Counted from the first letter of the stretch, positions 23,456-34,729 are shown. The stretch: 64,000 nt of DNA from Thalassia testudinum (GCA_037157565.1 JAZHRO010000012.1:5358501-5422500), one strand, 5' to 3'. Numbers and translations: made by a program. The notes: a model not told the origin generated them from the sequence alone.

Positions 23456-24116
23456 GATTGCACAGCAATCATAGGTCTTAATTGACCTAAATTGGGCTAG
23501 GACTTAGCATAAGTTAGGGTAGTTCATGCATGCATAAGCATTATTTGCATCTTTACTATTTCTCCTATAGCTATGCATAGAGTAATGTTATAATATACTA
23601 ATTACGTGCATTATATAAATTGCAGGAAATAAGAAGCTCAAGAGTTGGATCTGAGATTGGATTTGAGACTGGATCTAAAGTTGGACCTGAAGCCAAAGTT
23701 GTAGTAGAGTTGGAGCAGAAGACCTAGAATAAGATGTAGTAGACAATAATGTAAGGGGTTGAGGTATGCTATTCTGTTAAGTGGGAATAAAGCAGTAAAC
23801 TACGAAGAACCTAGGTCCATCCTAGCCCTAAGACAGCTTAGAAACTTACCCAAGCCTTAGCCACTCTTAGATTAAGTCACTGTACCCTAGGAAGCCCTAA
23901 AACCCTACTTTCAGCCTATATCTGGACGTCTAGATGAGTTACAGGACACTCAGAACCCTTAGCCACAACCCGCACATCGAAAACCCACTTCTGCAGCATT
24001 TTAAGACATCCAAACACTTGGTCAGACGTCCAATTTCTGCAGACAGAACATTAACTCTTCCCTACCTCTATTTGGATGTCCAGACAATAAGTCTAGACAT
24101 CTGACTTTTCATTTTA

Positions 24117-24540
24117 AGATGTCTAACACTATTGTTAGACGTCTGGAACTACCCTCTAGTTCCTGTTTTTCAATTCAAGCTTGGATCTTGAATTCCTAGG
24201 TCCCTAAACCCAATTCCAACCTCATAGGAACCTAAATTAAGGTACCCTAACCCTAGTACATCACCTCTAGACCTCCCTAAGGACCTAATTAAGTCCTCAC
24301 TAAACCTAATTGACTTGGATCTTAGTCAATTCCATCAGCCTATTCAATTGGACTCATTGAATCCAATTGAGCCCTGATCGTAGCACACACTGTCCAATTG
24401 GACTCAGTGAGAGTCCAATTGACCTAGACTTAACTTAATTGAGTTGTTTTACTCTCAATTAGGGTTTCACACATCCAATTAAACTTGTATCAAGTTTAAT
24501 TGCATTTTACCTTAATGAATTAGGGTTTACAACCCTAATT
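24117..24540. repeat. Array of about nine different consecutive hairpins
   Basis: Stem pairs (left arm/right arm): 24117-24127/24134-24144 (11 bp, one mismatch), 24172-24179/24187-24194 (8 bp), 24197-24206/24225-24234 (10 bp, one mismatch), 24280-24284/24293-24297 (5 bp, weakest), 24308-24315/24324-24331 (8), 24344-24352/24362-24370 (9), 24395-24405/24411-24421 (11), 24436-24443/24454-24461 (8), 24476-24487/24491-24502 (12, loop TAT), 24518-24527/24531-24540 (10, loop TAC). Most sequences differ, so this is not a simple tandem repeat. Confidence 0.85.
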
Positions 24541-25274
24541 TGAGACTTACCTTGACCTAAACCCACTAGAACCTAACCTAATCAACCAAGCCACCTAGGT
24601 TTCGACCCACACACACCACCTACACGAAAATACTTAGCCTAGAGTTCTCTAGAACTCTCTACCATGTGTTGTTGCCATGGTTGCTAAAAATAGCAACCAA
24701 GATGCATTTAATTTTTAGATCCACCAAATGTGGATCTAAAAACCACCCATCCATTCTCTCTCTCCCTCTCCCACGAGCTCCCACCAAAGGCCTCTCTAGA
24801 GAATTCCACTCATTGGTCCATTGGTCCATTTGGTCCATCTTTGCTCTTTGGCTCCATTCCACTCATTCCACCTACACCTACACCTCCATCTCCACGAGTA
24901 CACCATGGCCATCACTACCTTCATGCCAAGAGCCTAGATCACCTTCTCCAACCTCTCTCCAAGGGCCAACCTAAGCACCATTGTCCGCCTTTCTTTCTCC
25001 TCTCACCCACTCAAAGGCCATTGGAGCCCACCTCCGAATGCCCTTATTTCTGCTAGACTAGATACGTAGTTCTTCATAGTTTTATTGCTTTATTACTGCT
25101 TAGTAGTGTAGCTCCATATTCTCCCCCAATGATGCATGCATAATCCCCCAATAAATTCATGCATGCAGTTGTTTTCTTCTAGCTAGATTTATGTTTTTAA
25201 GCATTCCTCTACAAGCTTTCCACGAGCTTCATGCTATAACCACCATCATGAATTAATGAAAATCTTATATATAA

Positions 25275-25296
25275 GTGTGTGTGTGTGTGTGTGTGA
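25275..25296. repeat. (GT)n microsatellite
   Basis: About eleven GT units inside the element 4 LTR. Confidence 0.95.
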
Positions 25297-25599
25297 AAAT
25301 CACCATGAGCCTTATTGTAATACTTGTTGTGTGATTAAAGTTGCATGCTTTTAATTACTATCTTTTAGCAACAGCATGTCGTGCATCAATACATAAATAA
25401 CCATAAACCGACATGAGTTTTTGAACAAGTAGAGCGAGCGAGATTGATTTCAATTCTGCATTTCCATAAACACCTCCCAGAGACGAACAACCGAAACTCC
25501 AAGTCTCGTTATCTTTTACAAATTATTTTTGATAAGCACTTTCGCACACTATACTACGATGAGATCTCTATTTTCAAAACACACACGAGAATCGCCTCT

Positions 25600-26605
25600 G
25601 TCACCTCCGCCTAGCTCTGCTAGACAAATCAGATCATTCTTAGGGCATGTCAGATTTTATTGAAGATTCATTCGAGATTTCTCAAAAATTGCTCATCCAT
25701 TAACGAATCTTTTGATAACCAACACGCCCTTTGATTTTGACTCCTCGTGTCTCAGTGCTTTCAAGACCTTGCGAAGCGCTGTCTCAAGTTCACCTATTCT
25801 CCAACCTCTTGACTGGTCTCTCGACTTTGAGATGATGTGTGACTCCTCTGACTTTGCTATCGAAGCCATTCTTGGCCAGCGTTAGGAGCACCATCCATTT
25901 GTAATATATACGCTAGCAAAACACTAAACAAGGCTCAACGTAACTATATAGTCACTGAACAAGAATTGCGAGCCATAGTATTTGGGTTGGAGAAATTTAG
26001 GTCATACTTCTCGGGTCCAAAATTATCATCTACACTGACCATTCCGCCCTCCAGCATTTGTTGGCAAAGAAGGACACCAAACCTTGCCTTATCAGATGGA
26101 TCCTTCTTTTGCAAGAGTTTGATGTCAAAATCCGTGACAAGGTTGGAACACATAATGTTGTGGCGAATCACTTGTCTCGGCTAAACCCAAACTACATTCC
26201 GTACTCCCTGCAGATATCAGACCAATTTCCGAATGAGTCTCTGTTATCTATCAACTCTGTTGAGTTTCCTTGGTATGCTGATATAGTAAACTATCTTGTC
26301 GTAGGCAGGCTACCTACGGGATTATCCAAGGATCAAAAGCTCAAATTTATATCAGAGGCTAAATTCTATTTTTGGGATGACCCATTGCTCTTTCGCATTG
26401 GGGCTGATCAGATCATCCGTAGATGCGTCCCTGATTCGGAAATCGTTAGTGTGTTATCCTTCTGCCACAGCAATGCTTCTGGGGGTCATTTCTCAGGCCA
26501 AAAGACTGCTGCAAAGATTTTGCAGTCGGGATTTTTCTGGCTGACCATTTTCAGAGATACAAATTTGCCAAGTGCAATAAGCGATGCCAGGCAATCAGTT
26601 CTATG
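25600..26605 (+). pseudogene. Element 1 reverse transcriptase C-terminal part and RNase H, broken
   Basis: Resumes with PPSSARQIRSFLGH, the conserved connection after the RT palm, then PLTNLL, and the RNase H start CDSSDFAIEAILGQ with its first catalytic Asp. TRL-N-TI and KNCEP match the [15 protein letters not shown] stretch in decayed form across frameshifts. The frame from 26058 is cleaner: [27 protein letters not shown] and NVVANHLSRL (normally VVADHLSRL). Stops fall at 25661 and 25885 and frames change between 25880 and 26060. The RT core with its DD motif is absent. Confidence 0.85.
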
Positions 26606-27522
26606 ACCCGGAGACATATGATGCCTCTCCAATCCATTCTGGTCATAGAAGTGTTCGACGTCTGGGGCATCAACTTTATGGGCCCCTTCCCGAACTCGCA
26701 TAGCTTTGAGTACATACTCCTCTCAATAGACTATGTCTCAAAGTGGGTAGAAGTTATCCCGGAAAGAGGAGCTGATCATAAGACTGTTATATCCTTCGTC
26801 CGAGAATTCATTTCTGCAAGATTTAGAGTTCCCCGCGCCCTGATAAGCGATGGGGGAAGCCACTTCATCCATGCCCATTTCAAGTCATTATTAAAGAAAT
26901 ACGGGGTGCAGCACCACATTGCTACCCCATATCACCCACAGACCAATGGATAGGCTGAAGTATCAAACCATCAAATCAAGTTTATCCTTCAAGAGACAGA
27001 CCTGATAGGAAGGATTGGTCCGATCAGTTGATTGATGCACTATGGGCATATCGGACTGCATACAAGGCCTCGCTCGGAATGTCGCCACACCGCATGGTGT
27101 ATGGAAAGGCCTGTCACCTTCCTATGGAGCTGGAGCACTCTGCCTTTTGGGCGATGCAGAAATGTAATTTTAACCTCGAGGTCGGAGGTTATGAAAGAAA
27201 GCTCCAGCTCAGTGAGTTAGAGGAGATTAGGTGGGAAGCATACGAGAATGCAAAAATATACAAAGACAAGACAAAAGCTTTCCATGATCAACACATCCAA
27301 AGGAAGGAGTTCACACCTAACCAGCAGGTATGGTTGTTTGATTCCCGACTCAAATTCTTTGCTGGAAAGCTCAAGTCCAAGTGGACTGGGCCGTTTCTGG
27401 TGGTCCACCCGTATCCTAATGGGGTGGTCCAAATTAGACACCTGAAATCTGGGCACATTTTTACGGTTAATGGCCACTCCTTAAACCATTCTTTGCCCAG
27501 GAACCTCCTGCTGATGAAATGA
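26606..27522 (+). pseudogene. Element 1 integrase, broken
   Basis: The zinc-finger histidines are upstream (FCHSNASGGHFSG near 26457-26494); the Cys pair is lost in a frameshift near 26570-26605. The catalytic core reads DVWGINFMGPFP (first catalytic Asp changed to Asn near 26670), ISDGGSHF (second Asp kept), and PYHPQTNG followed by a TAG at 26951 where Gln is expected. A frame change near 27000 leads to 27028-27522, which holds [14 protein letters not shown] and the GPF C-terminal module. Integrase would insert the cDNA into nuclear DNA. The stop, the frameshifts and the Asn make it inactive. Confidence 0.85.
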
Positions 27523-28344
27523 TACATTCCTTGAGGATGTGTGACTAATGAGTTGCCCAACTAGAGGTGTTAAACTCATCACGTATACATATATACATAC
27601 CATATATACATAGCATATTTCATTTTCACATAATGTTTTGCATATTGTTTTACATATTGTGTATGGCATTGCAATGATGATATGAGCTAAACGACAACTC
27701 AGAAGCAATTTCAGGTGATTTCTATCCACATACACCCTGCCTTATTTCTTTTATTCATGCATGAGGATATGCAAATACTTAGGCATGGGGGGGTAGTCCA
27801 TAAAAACTGAAAATTTTCTGCCAACAAGTGGGGGATTAAATCGTTTTATCAAGAGGTTTTATTAAAGATTTATTCTTTAGTAGATTCCTAAGCTTAGAAT
27901 CTAGTATAACCTCACATCTGCAAATAGAATTTGCAATGGATCCACTGTGAAAATCGATAGACATCTCTAGTTTGTCGAGAAGAAGTATTACTTCTTCTCC
28001 TGAACCCTTGGATAGCAATCAGAGAGTCAGGTGAACCAACTTCTAGTAGATCCACCAAAACATACGTGAGATGAGAGTAGAGAGTCTACTTGTGCTCTAA
28101 GGCTAGTGTAAGGAATCTTTAATCTTTAATAATTGAATAATGATACTTGGAGATTGGCATGGTCTTCGCTCTCAGTTCTTACGTACTAAATCTGTGAGAA
28201 ATTCCATACGAGAGCCACCAAATAAGGCAAAAACACAAAGAGTGGGTTCTGATAAAACTAGGACTGAGGTGGATGGTCATGACTGTCCTCTACGGAATCC
28301 TCGGCTGAACGAGGGCATTGATGTCAAGGTCAGAAATACGTCAT
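27523..28344 (+). other. Element 1 3' noncoding region, left part
   Basis: It has a purine tract GGCATGGGGGGG (27782-27793) after integrase, and CCACCAAA(T)A-like motifs at 28052 and 28215. It is interrupted at the target site GTCAT (28340-28344) by element 2 and continues at 52537. Confidence 0.75.
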
Positions 28345-28623
28345 TGATAAAACTGCACAAGGGGGTGATAATTATGTTAAATAGGGCCCATTTTAAGAAT
28401 AAAAGGCACAACATAAGTAGAATGGGAGCATTGCAGGCATCATGTACCAAGATTGCTTATAAAACTGCATTAATGGACATTTGTGTAAGCACTTGTCAAA
28501 GCAGGCCTCAAATGAGCAATCGGACCGCACGGATGGATTCAGAACGACGAACGGAGTCCCACGAACTCAAAATCGGCCAAATCCGACATCCGGAACTCCT
28601 ACAATGGGCCCAAGAAGTTCTGA

Positions 28624-28645
28624 CCGTTGATCTAGTGATCAACGG
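28624..28645. promoter_or_regulatory. Inverted repeat CCGTTGATC / GATCAACGG
   Basis: Perfect 9 bp arms with spacer TAGT. It matches the element at 14758-14777 in the element 1 LTR; the 3' LTR copy (near 51476) is mutated. Confidence 0.75.
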
Positions 28646-28710
28646 CCCTCATTACCCCACGTCACCCCCGCTCCACCGTTTGCCACTTCAACCATCAACT
28701 GAGATCAAAT

Positions 28711-28742
28711 CTCGGCCGTCGATCCTCGATCGGATGGCCGAG
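28711..28742. promoter_or_regulatory. U3 hairpin of element 2 (CTCGGCC / GGCCGAG)
   Basis: 7 bp perfect outer stem, extended to 10 with a G-T pair. It is flanked by the same AAATCTCG and GAGAAC sequences as the element 1 hairpin at 14264-14293, while the stem bases differ in a pair-preserving way. Confidence 0.7.
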
Positions 28743-29139
28743 AACCGCGTGGTTGCCGCGACAAAGCGCGGGCGTGGCGCAACGATTAGCATGCATGCCC
28801 GCACGCACGCAACGCGGGTTCGAGCCGCGCGGTGCGTAAATTGAAGATGAAGGAAGTGCGTGGTGAAATTGGGCCTCCTGATCAGCAGCGGGCGGCTGAG
28901 ATCGCGCCACGCGACGCGCCCACAGATCGTGAGCGCCCACGCGCGCCTGCACGTTGGGCGACAACGCTCACGCATACGTGCGCCCGAGGTGCGATCCAAG
29001 AGCATCCAAGGAGAGATCTCAGCCGTCCAATTTTCGATCGAACGGCTCTCACGCAGCAGCCGCGGATCAAGCGCGAAGAAGAACAACATGGGCGGTTGAC
29101 CGGTGGGCTGGAGGGCTTCATTGACGCTTTTGGAGTGGT

Positions 29140-29166
29140 TTTAGCGACGTTCCGGACGTCGCTAAA
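29140..29166. promoter_or_regulatory. Palindrome TTTAGCGACG / CGTCGCTAAA before the TATA box
   Basis: 10 bp perfect arms around a 7 base centre, about 33 bp upstream of TATTTAAA. The inner part contains GACGTT and GACGTC, ACGT-core sites of the bZIP type. The 3' LTR copy near 51946-51972 has mismatches. Confidence 0.75.
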
Positions 29167-29198
29167 GCCCCTTCTTCTTTTAGAAAGCCCTTAACCCT

Positions 29199-29206
29199 AT
29201 TTAAAC
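29199..29206 (+). promoter_or_regulatory. TATA-like box of element 2 5' LTR
   Basis: TATTTAAA followed by CCCCCTCCAACCACTC. The same sequence is at 52000 in the 3' LTR. Confidence 0.6.
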
Positions 29207-29744
29207 CCCCTCCAACCACTCATTCAAGGCATTCACTTCCCTTGCAACTACTCCACCCCTCTCTTAGCTAGCTTTAGGCCCTCTTGTAATCGCCGGAGAC
29301 GACGAGCCGCCGATGGAGCCTCCTCCACCGCCGTGGCTGCCTCGTCGCTCTCCCTCCTCTCTCTCTCTCTTTTAAGCTTTCCATTACTTTTGTTTGAGCA
29401 TGTATTTAATGTTGTAAGCTATGAACTAAAAGTGCATGATTAATGAAGTTATTTTCTGTTCAGTTGTTACTTTAATTTCTGTTTAAGTTGCATGATCAAA
29501 CAAGAAACACTCTAACCCTAATCTCTCTCTCTCCATCTCTATCTCTCTCTCACTTTTCAAATCGCACCTCTGCAAGCACAACTCCGCGCTTTCCGTGACA
29601 ACAAGTGATAAGAAAAATCCGATTTTCACGCCTCCCTGAGACCGACACTCGGACTCACCTCCGTTTATTTACTTTAAAACCAGTGTTGCAAGTGAGACTA
29701 TAACGACACGTCTTAACACACACGCACAAGCGCACGTCAGTTTT

Positions 29745-29762
29745 TGGCGCCGTTGCCGGGGA
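29745..29762 (+). other. Element 2 primer-binding site (tRNA-Asp)
   Basis: TGGCGCCGTTGCCGGGGA is the exact complement of the 3' end of plant tRNA-Asp(GTC), five bases after the LTR. Confidence 0.93.
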
Positions 29763-30941
29763 GGCAACGGATTTGTTTTGTCACCTCCATTCCACATTCA
29801 TTCTCACATCGTCTAATGCCTTATTTTCCTTTTTACTTGATAGTTGCAAGAATTCAGCGCGTGGACGGTGAAGCGACGCATCCCACGACAGTAACAAGGG
29901 AGTATGTGCAACAAGGACCGATAGTGAGTAATTCTTCTCTCATGATTGTTTGCTTGCGTGAAAAAACTAAAAAAATTGTAAAAATTGAAAAAAATTAGCG
30001 TGGTGTATGATTGCTTGACCCACATCCTTAACACATCACCCCACAAAAAAATGTACACTCTAACATCCGGAATAAATTATTGGAGTGTTCTTTTCTTTTG
30101 AGTGGTGTTTGCGAAGCCACCGTGAGTTGACCTGGGCCGCACCACTCAACCCTAAAACAGACTCATCTAATAGAAGCTGCATGGTCATTAGGATGAGTAC
30201 ATTAGGGTTTTAGAGCCTCTACAGAATAAAAGGAAATCTACTTTCACTAAATTGTGTGCAGAACTTGGCGTGCCCACTGAAACTTGTCTAAAAACATTAT
30301 GACACGTCAACCCTAAAAAGCACTAAAGTAAGGATGAAACACTAAAAGACACCACATCTTAAAAATCCTTGCTTGAAAACCATGTTTTGATAGAAGCAAA
30401 CACTTTGAAATTGGAAAATTAAGAAGCACCACCCCAATCAACGCCTCATCACATAACCCTGGCACAAGCACTATCCTAGCCCTTTAAAACTGAGTAGACG
30501 TGCCCTAGGCAGGATTGAGTTAAGTCTCGAAAGGCGAGGTTTTGTTTGCTAGGCACTTGGCTTTCATTCCCTTGGTAGAATCTGGTGACTAGGCTCCGGG
30601 GTAGTGTCAAACGACCGCGGTTGTAGGGTCTACGGAACCGGAGGCGCAAGCCAAAAGAAGAACCTTCCCTACAATCCCCTCGTAACCAACCTGGCCAGAT
30701 TAGCCTTGGGAAGGGGAGTCCAGTGCTTACGGACTTAATCACCCTTTGTGAGATTTCTAGGTCTCCTAAGGAATACACCATAAGGACTAGGCTCGTGTGC
30801 TTGATTAAAGCACATTTCTTGCATCTGTCGCCCTCCGCATCCCCTACTGTTCTTCTCTAGTGTATACATGGGAGACGCTCACTGCATCCCGAGTTGTGTG
30901 CTTTGGGGCAGGAATCTAGGCGACGTAATTCTGTTGGAAAC
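29763..30941 (+). other. Element 2 leader, noncoding
   Basis: AT-rich at first, then a block at 30582-30716 closely related to 16209-16338 of element 1. No coding capacity. It leads to the gag ATG at 30942. Confidence 0.7.
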
Positions 30942-32642
30942 ATGGCTGAACCTAGGGTAGATGAGGCTGAGGATCAACCCCCACCAGACGCAATGGCCAT
31001 CATCCAAGCCCAAATTAATGCTAACCACCAGCTTCAGCAACAACAAATCCACACCATCATGCAAGCCATACAACGGTTACAGAACCCACAAGAACAACCA
31101 CCACCACCTTTCCAAGACATACCAGGGAAACCACCACTTGATATACCACCATTTCAGGATCAGCTGAGGCCCCTCCACGATTTCTATAATCCCTCTGCTA
31201 TTAGAGTCGAGCCGCACCTGAGGATCCCCGAAGGGGGGAGACAATTTTAAGCTGAAACTAAATGTCTTAAGTCTGATCCAGAACCACTTTCATGGAAGCT
31301 CAAATGAGGACCCCTTCCAGCATCTAAAGGATCTCGACCGCATAACATGAACTATGAAACCTAGGAATATTAGCCTTGACATTATTCTAATCAAGATGTT
31401 TCCCTTCTCATTAAGAGATAAGCCTTCCCATTGGCTCAGAACCCTAGGTAGACCCATCACCATCTGGGAAGAACTGAGGCATGCATTTTTAAAGAAATTC
31501 TTCCCCATAGGAAAGACCAATGCCCTCAGAAGAGCTATCACTACCTTTACACTCCAGGGTGGGGAACAATTTCATGAGGCATGGGAAAGATTTAATGAAC
31601 TCTTGAGGAAATGCCCACACCACAAAGTACCAAGGTGGCAATTGGCCTAGATTTTCTACCACGGTCTGAACAGCAACCTACGGAACTTCGTCGATGCCTC
31701 ATGTGGGGGGAACTTCCTAAATAAAGACTCGAAGAGCACGTTTGAGCTCTTTGAGTCTATGAGCGAGAATTCGCTCAACAATGCCACTATGACCCAGTTC
31801 AACAGGTTTAGTCAACCCCATGGTGGGATTTATGAGGTACAAGCAAATTCTGGAATGGTTGACATGGACATCATTGCCAAGAAATTGGATCGAGTGGAAT
31901 TGGTGGACAAAAAGATTGATGAGCTACCGAACCAGACCAGGAACCCCTTACAAACTTTCTCCCTAGCAAAGGGAGTGCATAATGTTGACCAGGTCTAGCC
32001 CTTTACCCAACCGAACCTGGAACAACCCCTGACCATGTTCCAGGGAGGGACCTCTGCTCCCTCAACCCTTGATTACTCCCTTCCCTCTTCATCAACATCG
32101 GCAATCCTAAAAGATGTGCAAGATGTCCAAGGTTATGCGAAACCTGACCCTTTCTCCAACACTTACAACACTGGCTAGCGTAACCACCGTAATTCCATAA
32201 CCAGCCCAGGCCAAACCAGCAGCCACACTTGCCTCCCTATCAGCAAGGACCACCAGTTAGACCCCAATATAATTAGAATAGGGCGGCCCCGCCCCCACAA
32301 AAATAAATGGATACCCTAATAAAGATGATGGCTGACATGAACCAGAAACATCAGGAGGAAATGGCCATGGTAAAGGGACAGTTAAGCCAACTCTTGGACT
32401 GTAAACAACAAGAATCCCTACCTTCCCAGCCACAACCGAACCCACGAAACATAATTAATAGAGGCCCCAATTCACAAGGGTTCAAAGGCAACCCCGGGCA
32501 GGCTCACATGGTCCAGCCAGCCCCACAAACACCCCCTAGGTTTGGTGCTTCTTCGTCTTCGTCTTCTCAAGGATCAACCCAAGGCCTTAATGCCTCTGCG
32601 AATGCGGTGACCTTGAGAAGCGGCACCAAAACCCAGGATCCC
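30942..32642 (+). pseudogene. Element 2 gag, broken and cut by element 3
   Basis: Starts MAEPRVDEAEDQPPP at 30942, with a Gln-rich helical stretch (31000-31110) and a Pro-rich linker. A frame change after 31250 leads to the gag domain at 31354-31650 (MFPFSLRDKPSHW, WEELRHAFLKKFFP, EQFHEAWERFNELLRKCPHH). A TAG follows at 31648. MDIIAKKLDRVELVDKKIDEL is at 31866 onwards, and the last part (32307-32642) ends ANAVTLRSGTKTQDP. The target site ATCCC at 32638-32642 encodes part of this sequence, and the frame resumes at 45987 after element 3. Confidence 0.87.
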
Positions 32643-33462
32643 TGATGAGAGCCTCATCATAAACCCTAACTAGCATAATTTGATCTAAATAAGTGTGAAG
32701 AAGCTCATACAAAACCAAAAGAGAAGCTTAACTCAGAGAATTATGAATTGAAGAGTAAAACAAATAATGAGGGGTAAAACTGTAATTTTACTAATGCAGT
32801 ACACAAACAGGGTATTTAAGGGTCTAAACACAGGTCAAATAAGCTTAATGAGGAAGAAAGTGGGATGATTTGATCTGAAAAGGGTTATAGCAACTTCTAG
32901 GAATTAAATGACATTCTGTAACACTAAAATAAATTCACTTTAATTCACGAGGTTCGAGGTAAGATAAAAATCAAATAAATCCTCTAAAATTCATATAAAA
33001 ATACTCCCTATGGTTTAGAACCTTCAATTTGGCCTCTGCAACCTATTTTGACCTAAAATGAGAACCATGCCCAATTTATGACCTAATTTGGGTTTTTGCG
33101 CAAATTAACTGGTCAAACGCAGTCAAACCTAAAAAAAATTTCACCATTAAAATCCTTAGGTGCAAATTAGGCTGTTATAAAAATTTGGGCCTAAGAAAAG
33201 ACCATCTTAACTGACTTTACAAATTGGTCCTCTTGAATCACTTTTTAACCCTTATCTTTTGAAATCCTTACACATTGACCCCTATCTTTCTCCTCGTTCT
33301 TTGCAGAACGGTCCCCCTGCCATTCTGAGCAGGCGCCATACCTCCGGCAACCTTGCACGAAGGATGGCGCCGCGCAGGGCATGGCACTTGTTCTCAGGAA
33401 CGAACGGGGGGTTCCCTACGTCGTCCTCTGTCTCAAGGACCCTCCCCTGTGTCCTGCAACCA

Positions 33463-33496
33463 CCATGCCTCTCGTGCGAACGCACGAAAGGCATGG
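33463..33496. promoter_or_regulatory. Near-perfect hairpin upstream of the LTR B TATA box
   Basis: The arms CCATGCCT...GTGCG and CGCAC...AGGCATGG pair at 15 of 16 positions with a two base loop. Counterparts are at 44333-44368 (LTR C) and 10509-10542 (LTR A); in LTR A a G-C pair is replaced by A-T (CCATACCT/AGGTATGG). Confidence 0.8.
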
Positions 33497-33567
33497 GTCT
33501 CCATCTCCGGCCATCTCCGACAAGCTTCGCACGTCGCTCCCTCGGGCCACTCTCCACGCCAGCGCCT

Positions 33568-33577
33568 TTATAAGGAG
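33568..33577 (+). promoter_or_regulatory. TATA box of LTR B
   Basis: TTTATAAGGAGCGGC; the same sequence is in LTR C near 44438, and LTR A has CTATTTAAGG near 10612. A second candidate, AGTATAAAAGG, lies at about 34503 and 45176. Confidence 0.6.
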
Positions 33578-34729
33578 CGGCAAGGGTTGCCATCCACTCC
33601 AAGTTAGTTTTGGTCGAGAAAACCCCTCTCCTTCGTCTCCTCTCTCTCTGATCCGACAACCCAAGCTTCCGGCAATCTTTTCTCCTCCTCCTCATTGCTC
33701 TGCTACCATACGTGCAGCAGAGCCCACTCTGCCTCATCGTCCCACACCAGGACGCACCAGCTGGCATCCTCAAATCTCTTCCTCGTCGCCGTCACTCCTC
33801 CCCTGGGTTCCTTCGTCTACGGCGCCGGCAGGTATGCGTCGAGCGCCATCTCCCTCCCTCTTCGTCAATTAGGCAGGTAGAAACTTTCCCTTCTCTCTCC
33901 CTGTTATTTCCCCATTCCTAATTTACTGTTTCAACCCACCGACCACCACTGTCCATCATCACCTTCCCCATCTCTGGCTGCCCTCCGGTGAGGCATTCTC
34001 GTCACTCCGCACCTCCATCTGCCTCGCCAGCTACCCCTTAAGCTCCGCACCACCTCACTCACACCGAATCTGCCCTCCATTCACCACCTAGCACCTCCAT
34101 ACCACCCCCCGAACACACCCACTCTCACGCACGCAGAGTGCCCTAGGCGCACGGCCACAGGCACTCTCGCTCCTTGTAGACCCCCGCACCACCTTCGCCG
34201 TCCTCTGGCGAAGCTCCCTGCGTTGTCTGATGTGGCCGTGAGGCCGTCTTCATGATTTCAGGTCTCAGCCTCCTCGCCGCCATTGACGAGCAGGTTGAAG
34301 CTACTTCGCGAGCTACTCCAAGCTGCAGCGCCCCAGGCCCCCAGGTCCAGCAGCTGCGGAACACTCTCACGCACACACTCAGGATCGCAATTGGGGTCGA
34401 AGGCCTCTGCCGCTGCCCCATTTGGTCGAGCCTTCCTCCTGCAGACGCACGAAGATGCAGGTGGGAGTTTAGTCCCACCTCGGAAGCCTACGCACGCCCG
34501 CACCAGTATAAAAGGAAAAAGTGACTGAGACTATTCGCCTCAAGTCACACAGGGGTGAGGTTCCTCACCTATTCACATGCCTCGTCCGCGGTACTGCCCA
34601 CGCGGACCTGGTGACCCGACCCGACTATCCTGCCTGTGCACTCCTCGTGTACCACCCACACCGGTGCGCCTGGACCCGGGTATGCGACCCGACCCGATTA
34701 CCCGACTATGGGAGAGCTTCCCAAAGAGA

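Larger units (their letters stand above)
23456..25584 (+). repeat. Element 4 3' LTR (about 2.1 kb)
   Basis: Starts TGATTGCACAGCAATCA, a tip palindrome shared in form with element 1, immediately after a polypurine tract. The ends are related to the element 1 LTR but the middle is different. It contains several AGACGTCTGG variants (23920-24150), a run of hairpins (24117-24540) and a (GT)n tract. The right end is judged from where element 1 pol resumes and is uncertain by about 10 bp. Confidence 0.75.
19677..25590 (+). mobile_element. Element 4: 5'-truncated, apparently non-autonomous relative of element 1
   Basis: From 19677 the sequence matches the end of an element 1-like leader (stem-loops, then ATGGCTAACCC), so the 5' LTR and priming site are absent. 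An unrelated acidic ORF (19975-21314) stands where gag-pol should be. A 3' noncoding region like that of element 1 (21315-23455), a polypurine tract and a full 3' LTR (23456 to about 25584) follow. Element 1 pol resumes at about 25600. One deletion removing the element 1 RT start together with the element 4 5' LTR explains the structure. Confidence 0.7.
28345..29739 (+). repeat. Element 2 5' LTR (1395 bp)
   Basis: Starts TGATAAAACTGCAC and ends CGCACGTCA. Collinear with 51197-52531. Promoter-side inverted repeats are at 28624-28645, 28711-28742 and 29140-29166, and a TATTTAAA box at 29199. GC-rich ORFs on both strands (28688-29194) lie in U3/R and have no family signature. Confidence 0.95.

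Noticed and set aside
24395..24540. CRISPR-like or tandem repeat array
   Set aside because: Units differ in sequence and spacing, there is no repeat-spacer pattern, and the DNA is plant; the hairpin series is described as a finding instead.
28688..29194. Several ORFs in the element 2 LTR (and 51624-52073 in its 3' LTR)
   Set aside because: GC-rich noncoding LTR sequence; frames differ between the two LTRs.
33282..33872. Overlapping 163-codon ORFs on both strands in LTR B, with relatives in LTR C (44077-44743)
   Set aside because: They lie in the GC-rich LTR promoter part. The similarity between B and C is due to LTR duplication, and frames are not kept in LTR A.
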